Below, piece after piece: positions 47,501-59,713 of a DNA stretch of 64,000 nucleotides. Under the pieces are notes generated by a model, which was not told the DNA's origin, ran no database searches, and saw only the letters and a program-made list of their open reading frames with translations. Source of the DNA: Carettochelys insculpta (taxonomy: Eukaryota > Chordata > Testudines > Carettochelyidae); contig NC_134137.1 of assembly GCF_033958435.1 (NCBI RefSeq), forward strand, positions 177,209,501-177,273,500. The letters are read 5' to 3'. The position numbers and the translations under genes are program-made. How positions within the stretch are numbered: position 1 is the stretch's first letter; every line of letters begins with the position of its first letter.

Positions 47501-48251
47501 TCTCTGTTACTACTCATTTATTTAAGCAATTGTGTAGATTTTCATATCTATTCATATTCTTTGTTTTGTTAGAAAATGGTGAATGATGCATTTCTTATTT
47601 ATTTGATTATTTTTACTCATGGATTTTTATCAAAGTACACTGGGATAGAAATTAAAATTCAGTTACACATGAACAATTTTGCATTATGAATTTTTTATTA
47701 GTTGAATAACACTACCTTAAATGTTCTGAGTACATAAAAAAAAAAAAATTATCCAAGTGGTTTGCATTTAATGTTAACTGATCTATTAAACAAAGAAATG
47801 ATTATCTGTAATTACTGAGTTGAATTGATACCCACCATGCCATCTAACAGCTTGAACTAAAAGCACTCATCCTCTCACCTCATTTTTTATTTGTAGATAA
47901 GTAGAGGAAAACAAGTTTCCCTGGTTTTTCAACTTCCAATTGGTTTCTTAACTTTTGAATTGGTTAGCTGAATAAACTTAAGTGAAAAAAACTTACTCTT
48001 TGCACCTGAAGGGAAGACTACCCTCTTTTCAGGTGCTTTACCAGTGGCTTTTACTAGATAAGCTTTAAAGAAAGTCAAACCACTTGTTGGCAGAGGTACA
48101 TACAGTGTTTGTTTTAAAATAATTTATATTACTTCCATAGTTTATGGTAATGTAGGCATTAATATGGGTTGTCGACTTCAAAGTTTACTTTTAAACAATT
48201 TGGGGGGATTTATTTGTGAACCTAGATTTAATTAAATCTGGAAAATATTTA

Positions 48252-48431
48252 TTCTTCTTCAAGTGGTCCCCGTGGGTGCTCCACAGTAGGTGTCGGGCTC
48301 GCCCCGGCGCCGCAGCTTGGAAAATCTTCAGCAGTCTCCATCGGGTCGCGCATGCGCCGATGCGCGTTGGCTCTTTGCGCGCTTACGGTCACATGCACGA
48401 TCCATTCCCCGCCAGTTCCTTCTCAACCGCT
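48252..48431 (+). repeat. DIRS left inverted terminal repeat
   Basis: It starts TTCTTCTTCAAGTGGTCCCC and continues through GTGCTCCACAGTAGGTGTCG to TCAACCGCT. 48,267-48,431 is the inverse of 54,006-54,170, with about 15-20 differences by eye. Confidence 0.92.
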
Positions 48432-48712
48432 AACGGCTGCAGACGGAATCCTCTCCGGCGCCAACGCCTGAGACAGATTTTATTTTTTTCTCATGTTAAT
48501 AGTTTTTAACAGTTCATAGTTAGCAGTTCTATAGTTATTATAGTTAGTTACTCTGTTAAAAGCTAAAGACTTTCTTAAAACCGCAGCAGCCGCCTCCGGG
48601 CGGGCCCGCTGCTTTTGTTTGTCAGCCTTCAAAGGCTAACGGTTATTAACATCACCTAATAGACTGTTAAGTGTGCTATTAGCACCTAAGGACTCAGAGT
48701 TAAGTTTTAACA

Positions 48713-48877
48713 ATGCCATCCCCCTGCTTTAAGAAGTGTGAATCTTGCCGGGAGGCCATGCCTGCTTCGGATGGCCATAGCAGATGCATACGGTGCCTTG
48801 GGGAGATGCACGTTCCCCAGAAGTGCTCCCATTGTTCCAAGTTGACTAATAGAGCTAGAAAAGATGCTGCTAGTTGA
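48713..48877 (+). pseudogene. DIRS Cys-rich leader of the Gag region
   Basis: A 54-residue frame from an ATG carries three Cys pairs: CESC, CIRC and CSHC, i.e. a small zinc-ribbon-like module, then KLTNRARKDAAS and a stop. It overlaps the start of the Gag-like frame (48,864), which lies one base out of register, so it is probably the true N terminus of Gag cut off by a frameshift. Confidence 0.6.
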
Positions 48878-50701
48878 CAAAGCACTTCAGCCTGCCTCAT
48901 CGGAGACAACGCATACGGAGGGCTCTTCAGGATCGCACAAGAGGAAGGCTGCCTCTTTGACCTCCTCTGCGCAGAAGAAAAGAAGAGCCTCGCCTACTCG
49001 ATCCCTGCCCCTTACTGTTGGGAGCGGGACAAGTGTAACAAAAGGCCCGTGCACGCTGGCTTCCTCCACTGGTAAAGCCGCGGCGCATGCAACCACTCAA
49101 GGCCCTGCAGCTACCGGGGAGACGGCACCGAGAGCCGTGCGGGCACTAGTCAGTCCGGCACCGGCTACTGCGGCACCGATCAAGACTTCCCCAAAGGCAC
49201 CGGCGACGATGGCACCGGGAGTAGTGGAAATCAGCATGACACCTGCTCCGGTACCAAGCTCACCGATAAGATCACCCGAGAGGGTAAAGGCTAAAATGAA
49301 GACCAGGCACCGCAGCCCCTCTCCTGAGGTAATTGCGCTGCCTCTGTCACCACGATCACCACCAGAGATTCGATGGGCAGCAACACCTTCAGCCTGCCAC
49401 AGATGTCCTTCTCCTTTTCTACGGAGTCCATCCCAGGGCTCTGCACGCTTTTCTCCATCATCTAGCAGAGATCCCTACGAGTCTTCTCACAGAGGCTCTC
49501 CTCGTACGTCAGTATCATCTCGGAGGTCTCGACATTCCAGGCACCACCCTTACATCCTTGGGTCGTGGTCCAGGTCTCCATCGCCGGGCCCCTGTCCCTG
49601 TTGCTACGACCGCGATCATTATGCGGGGCATCAGCATAGGAGGTCGACGTCTCACTATGGATCCCCGTTGACCACCCCTCAATGCCACAGTGTTCTGCTT
49701 CCACCTGGGGGAACACCACGAGTTCCCCAATCAGAGGCTGGGTCTAAAGACATTGAACCCCACCTCGAAATTCCACAAAGGCAATCACATCAATACAGCC
49801 AGGATCCAGAGGAATTGGAGGAGAGATACCATAGTGATGCCGCCTCATCCTCGCCAGACGAGGCCATGGTCCCTGGAGACATTTCTCCCCCAGATGACCT
49901 GAAACAGTTCCAGGAGCTGTTCAAACGAGTAGCTCAATCCCAAGATATTCAAGTGGCGGAGGTGCAGGAGAAACACCACCGACTCCTTCAAAACCTCAGG
50001 CCTCCATCTTCTTCTAAAATTGCTATTCCTCTGGACGATGCAATCATGGAGACAGCCACTAATATATGGCAGACTCCAGCATCCGCTCCTCCTACCAACA
50101 AAAGAGCGGACAAAAAGTACTTCATCCCTGCGAAAGGTATGGAATTTCTATTTAGTCATCCACAGCCAAACTCGCTAGTGGTTGAATCGTCCCAACACAG
50201 GTCCAAATCGTCCCAGTACAAATCTGGGGGATTGGACAAGGACATAAAGAAGCTGGATCTTCTGGGTAGAAAAGCCTACTCCTCCTCTACTCTGTTGCTC
50301 CGCATGGTGCCACTCATTTGTCGAATCACAATTTCGACAACTATTCCAAGCTTAGTGCCCTCATGGACTTCCTTCCAGAGGATAAAAGGCCAATTCTTAA
50401 AGCAATTATGCAAGAGGGCTACGCGGCTTCTCGAGCGGGCGTGCAGATTGCACTGGATGTGGCGGACACAGTGGCCTGCGCTGTGGCCACTGCAGTGGTA
50501 ATGCAGAGAGAGTCATGGCTTCACACATCCGGCATTCCAAAGGAGTTACAGGTCAAAATTGCAGACCTCCCCTTCGACAAAATAAAATTGTTTGCTGAAT
50601 CGACCGACTCAGTCCTACACTCGAGCAAAGATTCCAGAGTGACGCTTCGGACTTTGGGGATATATACCCCACCGTTCAGAAGGAAGAAATTTTATCCTTA
50701 G
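48864..50701 (+). pseudogene. DIRS Gag-like ORF, frame-broken
   Basis: The first 500 codons are Ser/Pro/Ala/Thr-rich and basic (SHKRKAASLTSSAQKKRRA, SRRSRHSRHHP). An acidic segment follows (DDLKQFQELFKRVAQSQDIQ). After a frame change near 50,300 the conserved C-terminal block appears (SKLSALMDFLPEDKRPILKA, IMQEGYAASRAGVQIALDVA, ESWLHTSGIPKEL), typical of the capsid-like region of vertebrate DIRS elements, to a stop at 50,701. It packages the element RNA by analogy. Confidence 0.75.
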
Positions 50702-50711
50702 CAACGCCGCT

Positions 50712-52310
50712 ATGGTTACCAACAGTAACTTACCCAATTTCAACGGGGGTATGATCAGGGATGTCATCAACAAACACATTATAAGGGCCCTAGGCGCCAG
50801 CCTCAGCAGGGCAACGCCTCCGCGGGGCAAAGTGCAAGACAGCAAGTTTGACGGGTATGTCGAGGGCCGCGAAGCCAAGACCGTACCTCAGTGCCAATCT
50901 CAGTACATGTTCCATCACCGACTCAAGCCATTTTACCCACAATGGAAAAGCATCACGTCGGACAAGTGGGTATTGGAGACTGTAAACACGGGATACACGA
51001 TCCCCTTCCAGTCTTTACCTCCACCAAATCCTCCCACCGCACCCCTTCTCAGAGACCCCTCTCACCTACCGGAATTAAGGCGGGAGGTGGACCACCTCCT
51101 ATTCATAGGGGCGGTGGAGAGAGTACCAGAACAATTTCAAGGCAAAGGGTTCTACTCCAGGTATTTCCTGACAGAAAAGAAGACAGGAGGGTGGAGACCC
51201 ATTTTGGATCTACGCGCACTGAACCAGTACCTACGCAAACAGCGCTTCAAAATGACTATGATGGCTTCAATAATCACGGCACTAGACCATGGCGATTGGT
51301 TTGCAGCCCTCGACTTACAGGATGCGTATTTTCATATCGCAATTCATCCAGCCCACAGGCGTTTCCTCCGGTTCCTTGTGGGCACAGGTCATTTCCAGTA
51401 CAGAGTCCTCCCATTCGGACACACTCCAGCACCCAGAGTCTTCACCAAGACCTTAGCGGTGGTGTCGGCATACCTACACAGACGGAGTTTTCATTTTCCC
51501 GTACCTGGACGATTGCCTGCTAGAGGGAACTTCCCAGGCGGAGGTATTATGGATGATACAGATCATCACAAACACATTTACCTCACTGGGCCTCATCATC
51601 AATTTCTCAAAGTCAAAGACCGACCCCACGCAAAATATAGAGTTTATAGGGGCTTGGATAGACTCAGTCACGTCAAGGGTGTATTTACCCGAGGCTTGTT
51701 TTCGTGCCATCGAATCTCTCGTACAACTACTAACATACAGCCCCACTGTTCCAGTTTTCATGTGCTTACAACTGTTGGGGCATATGGCAACCACCACATT
51801 TGTGGTGCAAAACGCCAGGCTGCATATGCGAGGATTGCAGCATTGGTTGGCAATCATATACAAACCCTCAATCCACACCATCCACAAGAGGGTGTCGCTT
51901 ACAACAGAGGCACGAAGCTCACTAACATGGTGGGGAAACCCCAAGAATCTCCTAACAGGGGTGCCCTTCTGCCAACCGCAAATTACTGTGTTCATTACAC
52001 CAGATGCCTCCCATATGGGATGGGGGGCTCACATGGACAACAAAACCACTCAAAGATTATGGTCCCCAGCGGAGAAGACACTGCACATAAACATATTAGA
52101 GCTCAGGGCAGTGTTCAATGCGTGCAGGCATTTTCACAATTATCTGCGCGGAAAAATAGTTGGCGTGAATGCCGACACCACCACCACCATGTTTTATATA
52201 AACAGACGGGGGAGCCAGGTCTCGTACGCTTTGTGCGGAGGCGGTCCGACTCTGGAACTTGTGCATCGCCAACAATATAATCCATAAAGGCTTCGTACCT
52301 ACCGGGGGTC
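50712..52310 (+). pseudogene. DIRS reverse transcriptase and RNase H
   Basis: The RT starts around 51,060 and shows GGWRPILDLRALNQYL, WFAALDLQDAYFHIAIHPAH, RFLVGTGHFQYRVLPFGHTP. The catalytic YLDD (FPYLDDCLL) lies at about 51,500 in a shifted frame. 51,553-52,287 continues with the RT thumb and RNase H (ITVFITPDASHMGWGAHMD, with the ILELRA motif and NADTTTTMFYINRRG). The RNase H carries Asp in TPDAS, Glu in LELRA and Asp in NADTTT. Frameshifts near 51,490 and 52,230 break the gene. Confidence 0.88.
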
Positions 52311-52314
52311 CACA

Positions 52315-53796
52315 ATGTCAAGGCGGACCAACTCAGCAGACACTTTGCGCCCACTCACGAGTGGCAGATCCGTCCAGACCTACTTCACCAAGTGTTCCGC
52401 AGATGGGGTTTTTCCCCAAATCGACTTGTTCTCCACCCGAGAAAACAAGAAATGTCCCCAGTACTGCTCCAGAGCAGGCATGGGACAGGAGTCTTTGGGA
52501 GACGCCTTCATGATCCCATGGAAGGGCCCTCTACTTTATGCGTTCCCTCCCACGACACTTATACACAAGGTCTTGGAGAAGGCCAGAAGGGGGAGAGCAC
52601 GCATGATACTCATAGTCCCAACCTGGGACCGGCAACAGTGGTTCCCATTGCTCTTGCGCATGGCTCAACATCAGCCATTTCCCCTACCAACAGTACTGGA
52701 CGTTCTCACTCAGGCTCGGGGGTCAATACTGCACCTGCACCTGAAGAGACTTCGGCTACAAGCATGGCTAAGCGCCTTAGAGACTACGTGCTCAGAGGGA
52801 GTACAACAAGTCCTTGAATGTAGTCGGAGAACTTCCACCAGAAAGACTTATCAGCACAAATGGTTGCGTTTTTCCAAATGGTGTTCCTCCAGGCAACTAA
52901 TACCCCAGGACGCCACCATACCTACGATTCTGGATTATTTGCTACAACTCAAACAAAATGGACTTTCGCTATCCTCTATAAAGGTGCATCTGGCGGCTAT
53001 ATCAGCGTTTCGGCATGAAGAGGATGGATCAACCACATTTGCCCATCCTGTTGTCTCGCATTTCCTAAAGGGGTTGGTGAATCTGTACCCCCCTCGGAAA
53101 CCAATACCGCCGTCATGGAGTTTAGACCTAGTTCTACACACCCTCTTGGGACCGCCCTTTGAACCATTGGCTATGGTCCCCCTTTGACTACTTACTATTA
53201 AAACGACTTTCCTCCTGGCAATCATGTCAGCTCGCAGAGTGAGTGAGCTCGTGGCCATAATGTCCACACCACCCTGCACAATCTTCTCAAAAGAAGCGGT
53301 GGTCTTACAATTACACCCAGTCTTCGTTCCGAAGGTCTCTTCAGACTTTCATATCAACGAACCAATAGTGCTGCCCTCGTTCTATCCTAAGCCTCACAAC
53401 TCAAATGAAGAGGCACGGTTGCACTTACTTGACATAAGAAGGGCACTGGCTTTCTACATCGATAGAACTAAACCTTTCCGGAAAACAGACAGACTCCTGG
53501 TGTCCATTGCATTCAGGTCAAAAGGAGAAGCGCTATCTTCACAGAGGACTTCAAATCACATTGTGTCTTGCATACGACTGTGTTAGGAGATTTGCAAGAC
53601 GACTCTGCCAGTTCCGCCAAGAGCCCACTCTACTAGGGCGATGGCGGCGTCAACGGCCTTCTTCAAAGGCATCGCGCTGAGAGATATCTGCAGAGAGGCA
53701 ACGTGGTCTTCCTATGACACCTTCGCCATGCACAGGATGCTTGATGAGGATACACGCCTGTCAACAGCAGTCCTTTCACAGTCAAGCTGCGCATAA
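52315..53796 (+). pseudogene. DIRS tyrosine recombinase
   Basis: 52,315-52,800 carries the linker after RNase H (PQIDLFSTRENKKCPQYCS, ILIVPTWDRQQWFPLLL). The recombinase N-terminal SAM-like domain follows (TYQHKWLRFSKWCSSRQL, LSLSSIKVHLAAISAFRHEE). After an in-frame stop at 53,185 comes AIMSARRVSELVAIM, with the first catalytic Arg, and further along the C-terminal HxxR as AHSTRAM (53,623-53,640, another frame) and ATWSSYDTF with the candidate catalytic Tyr. Stop at 53,794-53,796. It joins the DNA circle to the target. Confidence 0.85.
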
Positions 53797-53842
53797 ATCG
53801 GGTACCCACCTCCTTTTTTGGGGGGGGTTACTGCTGGGTAGT

Positions 53843-53946
53843 CACCTACTGTGGAGCACCCACGGGGACCACTCGAAGAAGAAAGAAGTTACTCACTTGT
53901 GTAGTAACGATGGTTCTTCGAGATGTGTCCCCGTGGGTGCTCCACT
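53843..53946 (+). repeat. DIRS internal complementary region
   Basis: 53,843-53,883 is the reverse complement of the element's left end (48,252-48,292). 53,884-53,946 is the reverse complement of its right end (54,152-54,214). The two meet at CTCGAAGAAGAAAGAAGTTA, i.e. the left and right termini joined as in a circle. This guides circularisation of DIRS cDNA. Confidence 0.9.
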
Positions 53947-54005
53947 ACCCACCCGTTCCTCCCCACTTCGGAGCTCTCTTTGTGTGTTTTTTCAGGGGCG
54001 TCCGG

Positions 54006-54214
54006 AGCGGTTGATCAGGAACTGGCGGGGACCGGATCGCGCACGTGACCGTAACCGCGCAAAGAGCCGACGCGCATCGGCGCATGCGCGACCCGACGGA
54101 GACTGCTGAAGATTTTCTGAGCTGCGCCGCCGGGGTGAGCCCGACACCTACTGTGGAGCACCCACGGGGACACATCTCGAAGAACCATCGTTACTACACA
54201 GGTGAGTAACTTCT
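54006..54214 (+). repeat. DIRS right inverted terminal repeat
   Basis: 54,006-54,170 mirrors the left repeat. The extra terminal part (ACATCTCGAAGAACCATCGT, ACACAGGTGAGTAACTTCT) is unique to the right end and reappears inverted in the internal complementary region. Confidence 0.9.
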
Positions 54215-57200
54215 CTTTATTTTGGTAATCACTATCTGTACTGCTGACAAATATATCTAGGAGTATTGCTGGGTAGATATTGAGAATTTGTGGCTTCCTT
54301 TTAGGGGAAAAAAAAAGGTGTTGCTTGTGATTGTGGTGTGTGTGTTGGTACAGTGAAGAACACAGGTTTTGTTTAACGAAAATCCACACACATTCTTACG
54401 TATAGCTTGGTCACTGAGTCAGTGTAAATGTTTCTTTAGTGTCACCTTTCAGAAGAATTAATTCACTCTTGAAGGACTTGAGATATGAGCTTAGGGAAGT
54501 ATTTGCACTGAATCATCCTCAAGTGTTACGTTCAGAGGTAACGATGCACTGTGGGGAGCTCTATGCCTCCCTGTACTAAGGTTAGTTTACGCAGACAAGT
54601 GGTTATTTCCAGCGTGACAGTTACTTCGCTGGGTTTCAGATAATCCTTACAAGAGAGGGAGTAATGCTCCAGCAGAGGATATGTGCAAGGGCTGCCTCCT
54701 CAAGGCAACATGAGGGGAGGGGGCATTTAAAAAACTTGGAGAGAAGGCAAGGGCCATATGCCTCTATTTTATTAATAGAGGTGGTGCAAGGTCTGGGATG
54801 GAGTTTGGGTGAAAAAAGGAGAAGGGGTTGTGAGCTGGAGCAGGGACAGGAGAAAAGGTTCAGGGATTTGGGTTATGACCTGGGGCAGGGAGCTGGAGGG
54901 CGAGATGGCGTGGGGTCCCATGGTGCAGGCTGTTGCTGGCAGGTGTTTACCCTAGGCAGTTTCCAGCCCTGCAGGCACAGCCCAGACAGCTCCCATTGAC
55001 CAGTTTTTGTGGGTCAGTGTTGGGCCAGATCTGGCCTGTGCTTAGCCTGCCCCGAGCTGCAAGAAATTTTTAAACAATGAATCAGGGGTTAGGTAAAGCA
55101 TATGCAATGACTAGTTGAGTTGTGATGTATCTTGCTGGCAGTAGTTGGATATTGCTGTTCCTGTGGAAGGCATGGTGACCACAGGCACAGTGTGACTGTT
55201 CAGTCACCAGGAAGCAGCAGGGAGAAATGGGCCAGGATCTTGGTGGTAACGACTACACAGTTTGCAAGACTTCAGAGTGCTGCTGTTCCCAAGTGTCAGC
55301 CAGTGTTGCTGGGTTTTCACACTGAGCTTCAGACTTGCCACCTTGAGAGTCTGATACTACAGCTGCAGAAGGTGCTTGTGGGTGCTACTGTATTGGAGCT
55401 GAGAGGAGGTTGGGCATGCTCAGGTAAAATGGCCAGGTTTGCATGATGTGGATCTTTAGAAAGACTGCTCCCCACTAGCACAGAGGTAGCACTCATCGTG
55501 CAGAATCATTAACGCGCATCCTTAGTGTTCATCTCACTCTCGCTGTGTATACGTGTTGTGACCGCTGCTGTATTAAAAGCCAGAACATCCTGCTTCTCGT
55601 TGTACGCATATCTTAAGGCATTTAATTGCTGCAATAATATTCTGGGTCTAGACCTCTCCCCAGTCCCCATCTAAATGACTATGCTTGGTCTGTGTGGATG
55701 TTCATGTGGGTTCTGTAGTGTTTCTAGGACATTCCAACCCAAGTACTACATCCCGCCTTTCTACTTGTGGGATAGGAGCAAGCCTGGTGAGCCAGCACTC
55801 GATTTTTGGATAGGTGCCAGTCCTCTCCAGCCTGTTATCATCTGGGGAACACTGGTTTACATCATGCAAGCTGCATTTGCTCCCTCCTGCTCTTTCATGG
55901 CAGAGCAGGCCCAAGAGCAGCAGGGAGAAAGCCCATACAGTTCCCTATTTTTGAGCTACTTCAGAAGGTAAGAGATTGAACTGGGCCTTGGCTGCTCACA
56001 GCCCACCAACCCTTACTCTGCGGCTTTGAGATACAATAACCACCGAAGGGAGCACCTCTCAATTTTAGTTCCTATTCCTCAGCTGAGGCAGAGCAGTTTT
56101 TTCAGATTCCAACCATGGAGAAAAAAACTCTGCTACCCACATTTGCTCCTTAGTCCTAGCTAACAGGTAACATCTTACCTATGGAACTGGGGCAGCCCAG
56201 TGCTGGCAATTCATGTTTTTTAAAAGAAGTGATGTATGACCACGGTGGCAGTTCAGTTTCTAGATTGCTGTGTTTTTTATGTAATCTAACTTTGATTTGT
56301 TGTCATACAGCAGTGACTTCCCAGAAGCTGAACTGACCTCTAACCCCTTACTGTACCAACAGAAAAGACCATAAAGCCTTGAGCCCAATTCAAGTGGCAG
56401 CACAGACAGTGTAGCCTTGGTGCATGAGTTACGTCCTTCTGCTCCGAGCAGCCAGCCTTCACTCTCACTCTAAATCCAAAAAAGGCAAAAGCAGACATTC
56501 CCTTCGTTAAGGGAATTCATGTTAATGAGTAAGCAGTGTTAAAAATCATCAGAAGCTAAATTCTCTTTCACCCATGAGGGAGGATTTGCTGTTTAAACAG
56601 GCCTCTTAATACCTACCTCCAAGCAAGATAGTAACTGTTGGAAGGTCACCCTGAGTGGGATGGCTGAGGACAGATGGTCCAGGTAGAGAATGGCTCTTTT
56701 ATATTACAGTCAGTTTTGTTCTTCAAGATGATGTCCATATGAATTTCCATGTGCAGTTAAGATTCCTTAATAGTATGGTGAGAGCCTCTATTAGGCTCAA
56801 TATCCGCCCCCACCCCCCCCAATATTGCAGCATCTCTAGGCAAGTTTCAAGGAGCAACCCATTAGAGAATTGAGCTTTCAAGCCACATTCTGCCATAAAA
56901 AGAGCTCAGCCCGAAGGAGGGAGTTTTCTGCTGGAGGCACAGAAACACACCTTCAGAAGCTGACTCCACAGTATCACACAAATGTGTCAGGCAGGCACAT
57001 AAAGGGACTCGCCATTCGTTATGCAACTGCATCATCTTGGCATTACAGGCAGGTAAGTGAGAAATCCTTTGTGTTCAAAATTGATCCAGACCCATTAAGT
57101 ATAGCTATGTGTGATTATAACTCTTTCCAAAAATATGTGGATACTAGCCAGCCTGGGTGGGGATGAGGGGCTGAAAGACAGATACCAATTTCAGGCTCCC

Positions 57201-58050
57201 CTTCTATTGGGACATTCTCACAATGGGGTTATTTGACTGACTGGGGTTTCATTTCACACAAGTGAAATGACACACCCAGTGGTCAACACTGGCCCCTGTA
57301 CTCAGCATGAGGGGCAAGGAATAAGGCAAGTCAAAGGGAGAAATGCTCCCTTCTGTCATGTGGACAGACAGGGAAGTTAACGGCAAATAAATCAATTTTA
57401 GCGATGCAATTAGCATAGCTAAAATTGCATACTGGATTAGGTTTGGTGAAGACATAGCCTAAGCAGCTGTTCTCATGAGGCATAAGTATGGGGCAGAAAG
57501 TGGATACAGCCCAAACTGTCTCAAAATCAGGGTGGTGGTTTTTTTTTTAAAAAAAAAAAAGTGGTTGGCTCTGCCTCACTCTTTGCTTTCTTGTTGCTTG
57601 GAGGTGAGGGTATGGGCCCCCACAACATTCCGTGTATTACTAGATCTCGGCCAAAGAAGAGTAGTTAAGATATAACTATAGCTGTAATGTTTCCCAAGGA
57701 TATTCTGATTTCTAAGGACTTGAGTTGATCTCCCTGACCCCATACTTTCACATCAGTATCACCTATGAGAATCTGAAACCTAGGGTATCCAATTCATTTT
57801 ACAGCACAGTTGTGAGTGGGAAAGAGGACACTCCCTGAGCCAGGAAATCTGAAGTTATATTTAGGTAAAATGTGACTTCCTAAATCAGCAGAAGTAATAA
57901 CTTAATTTGATAATTACAGACGTAAAGCACTCATTAAACAAACCACACATTTTATATTTACAATTCATTTTAGTTGATCACAAGCCTCTAACATTAAACA
58001 TACTAAATTGGTTACAAGAGATGTAAAAATTAAAGGAAGTATAAAAAGGA
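54215..58050. other. Intergenic between convergent VPS26C and TTC3
   Basis: Unique-looking sequence with no supported exon. 57,240-57,470 has a partly palindromic AATTTTAGCGATGCAATTAG / TAGCTAAAATTGC core and a closing GAAGACATAGCC, which looks like the right half of a MITE. Long frames at 54,664 and 55,675 lack codon or family signals. Confidence 0.45.
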
Positions 58051-58077
58051 TGGGTGCAGGAGCAGATTGTTAAACAT

Positions 58078-58083
58078 TTTATT
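58078..58083 (-). terminator. TTC3: TTC3 distal poly(A) signal
   Basis: AATAAA read on the - strand (plus TTTATT), with AT-rich upstream sequence. It is one of several candidates. Confidence 0.45.
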
Positions 58084-59530
58084 TCATGTAACCAGTCAAC
58101 CTTACTACTCCTGGCATTTTGAAAATCTGAAATGTTTAGTGGTATGTATGTCATTCAGTTTTGATCTTCAGGTAAGTGGGACAAGTTATTCAGCCATTAA
58201 CAGAGCTTTTCTTATCTCTTAACCAGTAGTGATTTTGAAAACCAAGAAAAGGCTCTGTGACTAATGTGAAATACTAGGCCAGTACAGGCCTTCTGAGCAG
58301 ATGTTTTGAAAAGTACTCCAAATGCAAGAATTTGAGTGAGGACACCATTCAAAAAGACAAGCACCAAACTTAGTTCATATAAAGGTTTTAGACTGGGTCA
58401 ATAAAAATTTTTTTTGGATACATTTACCCCATACATACTAGGAAACAAAAAAGAAGATAGTGACCACACAGAGAATACAATGTCAATTTAAATAGTGACA
58501 CTTGCTTCATCTTAAAGTATTTCCAGTTAGACAAAAATGAGATCTTTGATTTTTATTTCAAACTGCATGCATTGTTAGAATAAAAAACATGATGGTGACT
58601 AAATCAATCATTGGATGTTTACAGTCTGAAAAGATTAACACAATAGTAATAGTTACTCAAAACATAAGACTAGCTGAATTAAAAATACTATTGTGATTTA
58701 CACAAAAGAGGGTTTGTGTGGAAATGTTAGCAGAAGAAAAGTGATCAGAGGGATTCTGAAGTTGATTTGAATTCTTTAATTACAATCATTACTTTGTGTA
58801 CACATAGGAAACTTACTAATTTTAATTTCAATAAAATCATTTTAAAAATACCTGATGAACACCACAGCTAATTAAAACTAAAGTTTTTAAAAGAGCATGG
58901 TTTTCACTATCAAGCTGTTTAATCTATTTTGACTGACTGAAATGAAGTGGTATTTGTTTTGTACGCTGAAGAAAATTGTAATGTTTGTTCCAATTCTTTA
59001 GTAGAATGTTAAATACACTTACTGAATTTTGATTTTTTTTGCCTGCAAACATCAACTGAAGTATTTTTAAAGACAAGTTTTTACAAATGTTAAATTTGGG
59101 ATCAAACTGTATCTGACAGAGACCTTTTAAAGGTAGAGTACTTGAATAAAAAGACACTGGTACTGTTTAGGTCCTAAATGTTATATTTCTGCATAGTATC
59201 CCAACCACTGTTTACATAATTATATACATTTGTTTGACTTCCCAAGAGAGATCACTCTTTTGAAGCACTGAGGTCTTTGTTTGAAGGTATAGTTGGAGGC
59301 CTACTGGCTTGGGTATCTCTCTGAAATAAAACATGCCCGCTATTGTGCCCTTATGCACCTTGGATATACAGTTTGTTCACTTTAAATGTATGGAACCAGA
59401 TAATCATGTAAAACTCTTCAAGATAGTGTCAGGTACATTAAATACCCACATTCATTTGGTCAGTAATAAAAAAAAAAGTTAATTTTAATACTCCAAATGC
59501 TGTTTAATTGATTCTCATGGACTACCACAC

Positions 59531-59595
59531 TTAGTGAAATTCTGGCTTCAATGACAAAACTCCTATTATTGTCATTGAAGCCAGAATTTCACTAA
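59531..59595 (-). other. Perfect 27-bp hairpin in the TTC3 3'UTR
   Basis: The arms 59,531-59,557 and 59,569-59,595 are exact inverses (one arm begins TTAGTGAAATTCTGGCTTCA) with an 11-nt loop. In the TTC3 transcript it starts 119 nt after the stop. No transposon borders surround it. Confidence 0.9.
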
Positions 59596-59713
59596 CAGAA
59601 CCACATTTTGCCCTTGTTTCCAAGTAGCACATTACACACACACATTTATTACAAAGATTATTTGCAGTTACTAACATGAATTGCTAATCTAAATATTAAT
59701 AGCAAGGCAAGGT

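Larger units (their letters stand above)
48252..54214 (+). mobile_element. DIRS-type tyrosine-recombinase retrotransposon, architecturally complete
   Basis: A 5963-bp element. The inverted terminal repeats (left 48,267-48,431; right 54,006-54,170) match over about 165 bp. Between them, in order, are a Cys-rich leader, a Gag-like ORF, RT with YLDD, RNase H and a tyrosine recombinase, then an internal complementary region (53,843-53,946) that is the reverse complement of both outer ends joined. This is diagnostic of DIRS elements, which replicate through a circle and insert by a tyrosine recombinase without a target duplication. No flanking duplication is seen. Coding frames carry several shifts, so it is inactive, though recognisable throughout. 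Confidence 0.93.
58060..59713 (-). other. TTC3: TTC3 3'UTR (predicted)
   Basis: AT-rich non-coding sequence downstream of the TTC3 stop. AATAAA signals on the - strand lie at 59,645-59,650 (about 65 nt past the stop), 58,552-58,557 and 58,078-58,083. The distal one would give a 1.65-kb UTR. The hairpin at 59,531-59,595 lies inside if a distal signal is used. Confidence 0.55.

Noticed and set aside
48252..54214. Endogenous retrovirus with LTRs
   Set aside because: The terminal repeats are inverted, not direct. There is a tyrosine recombinase in place of a DDE integrase, and no protease or envelope is seen, so it is DIRS-type.
54664..55971. Candidate intergenic exons (frames at 54,664, 55,132, 55,675)
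   Set aside because: No recognised domain, no convincing splice sites and no conserved-looking protein.
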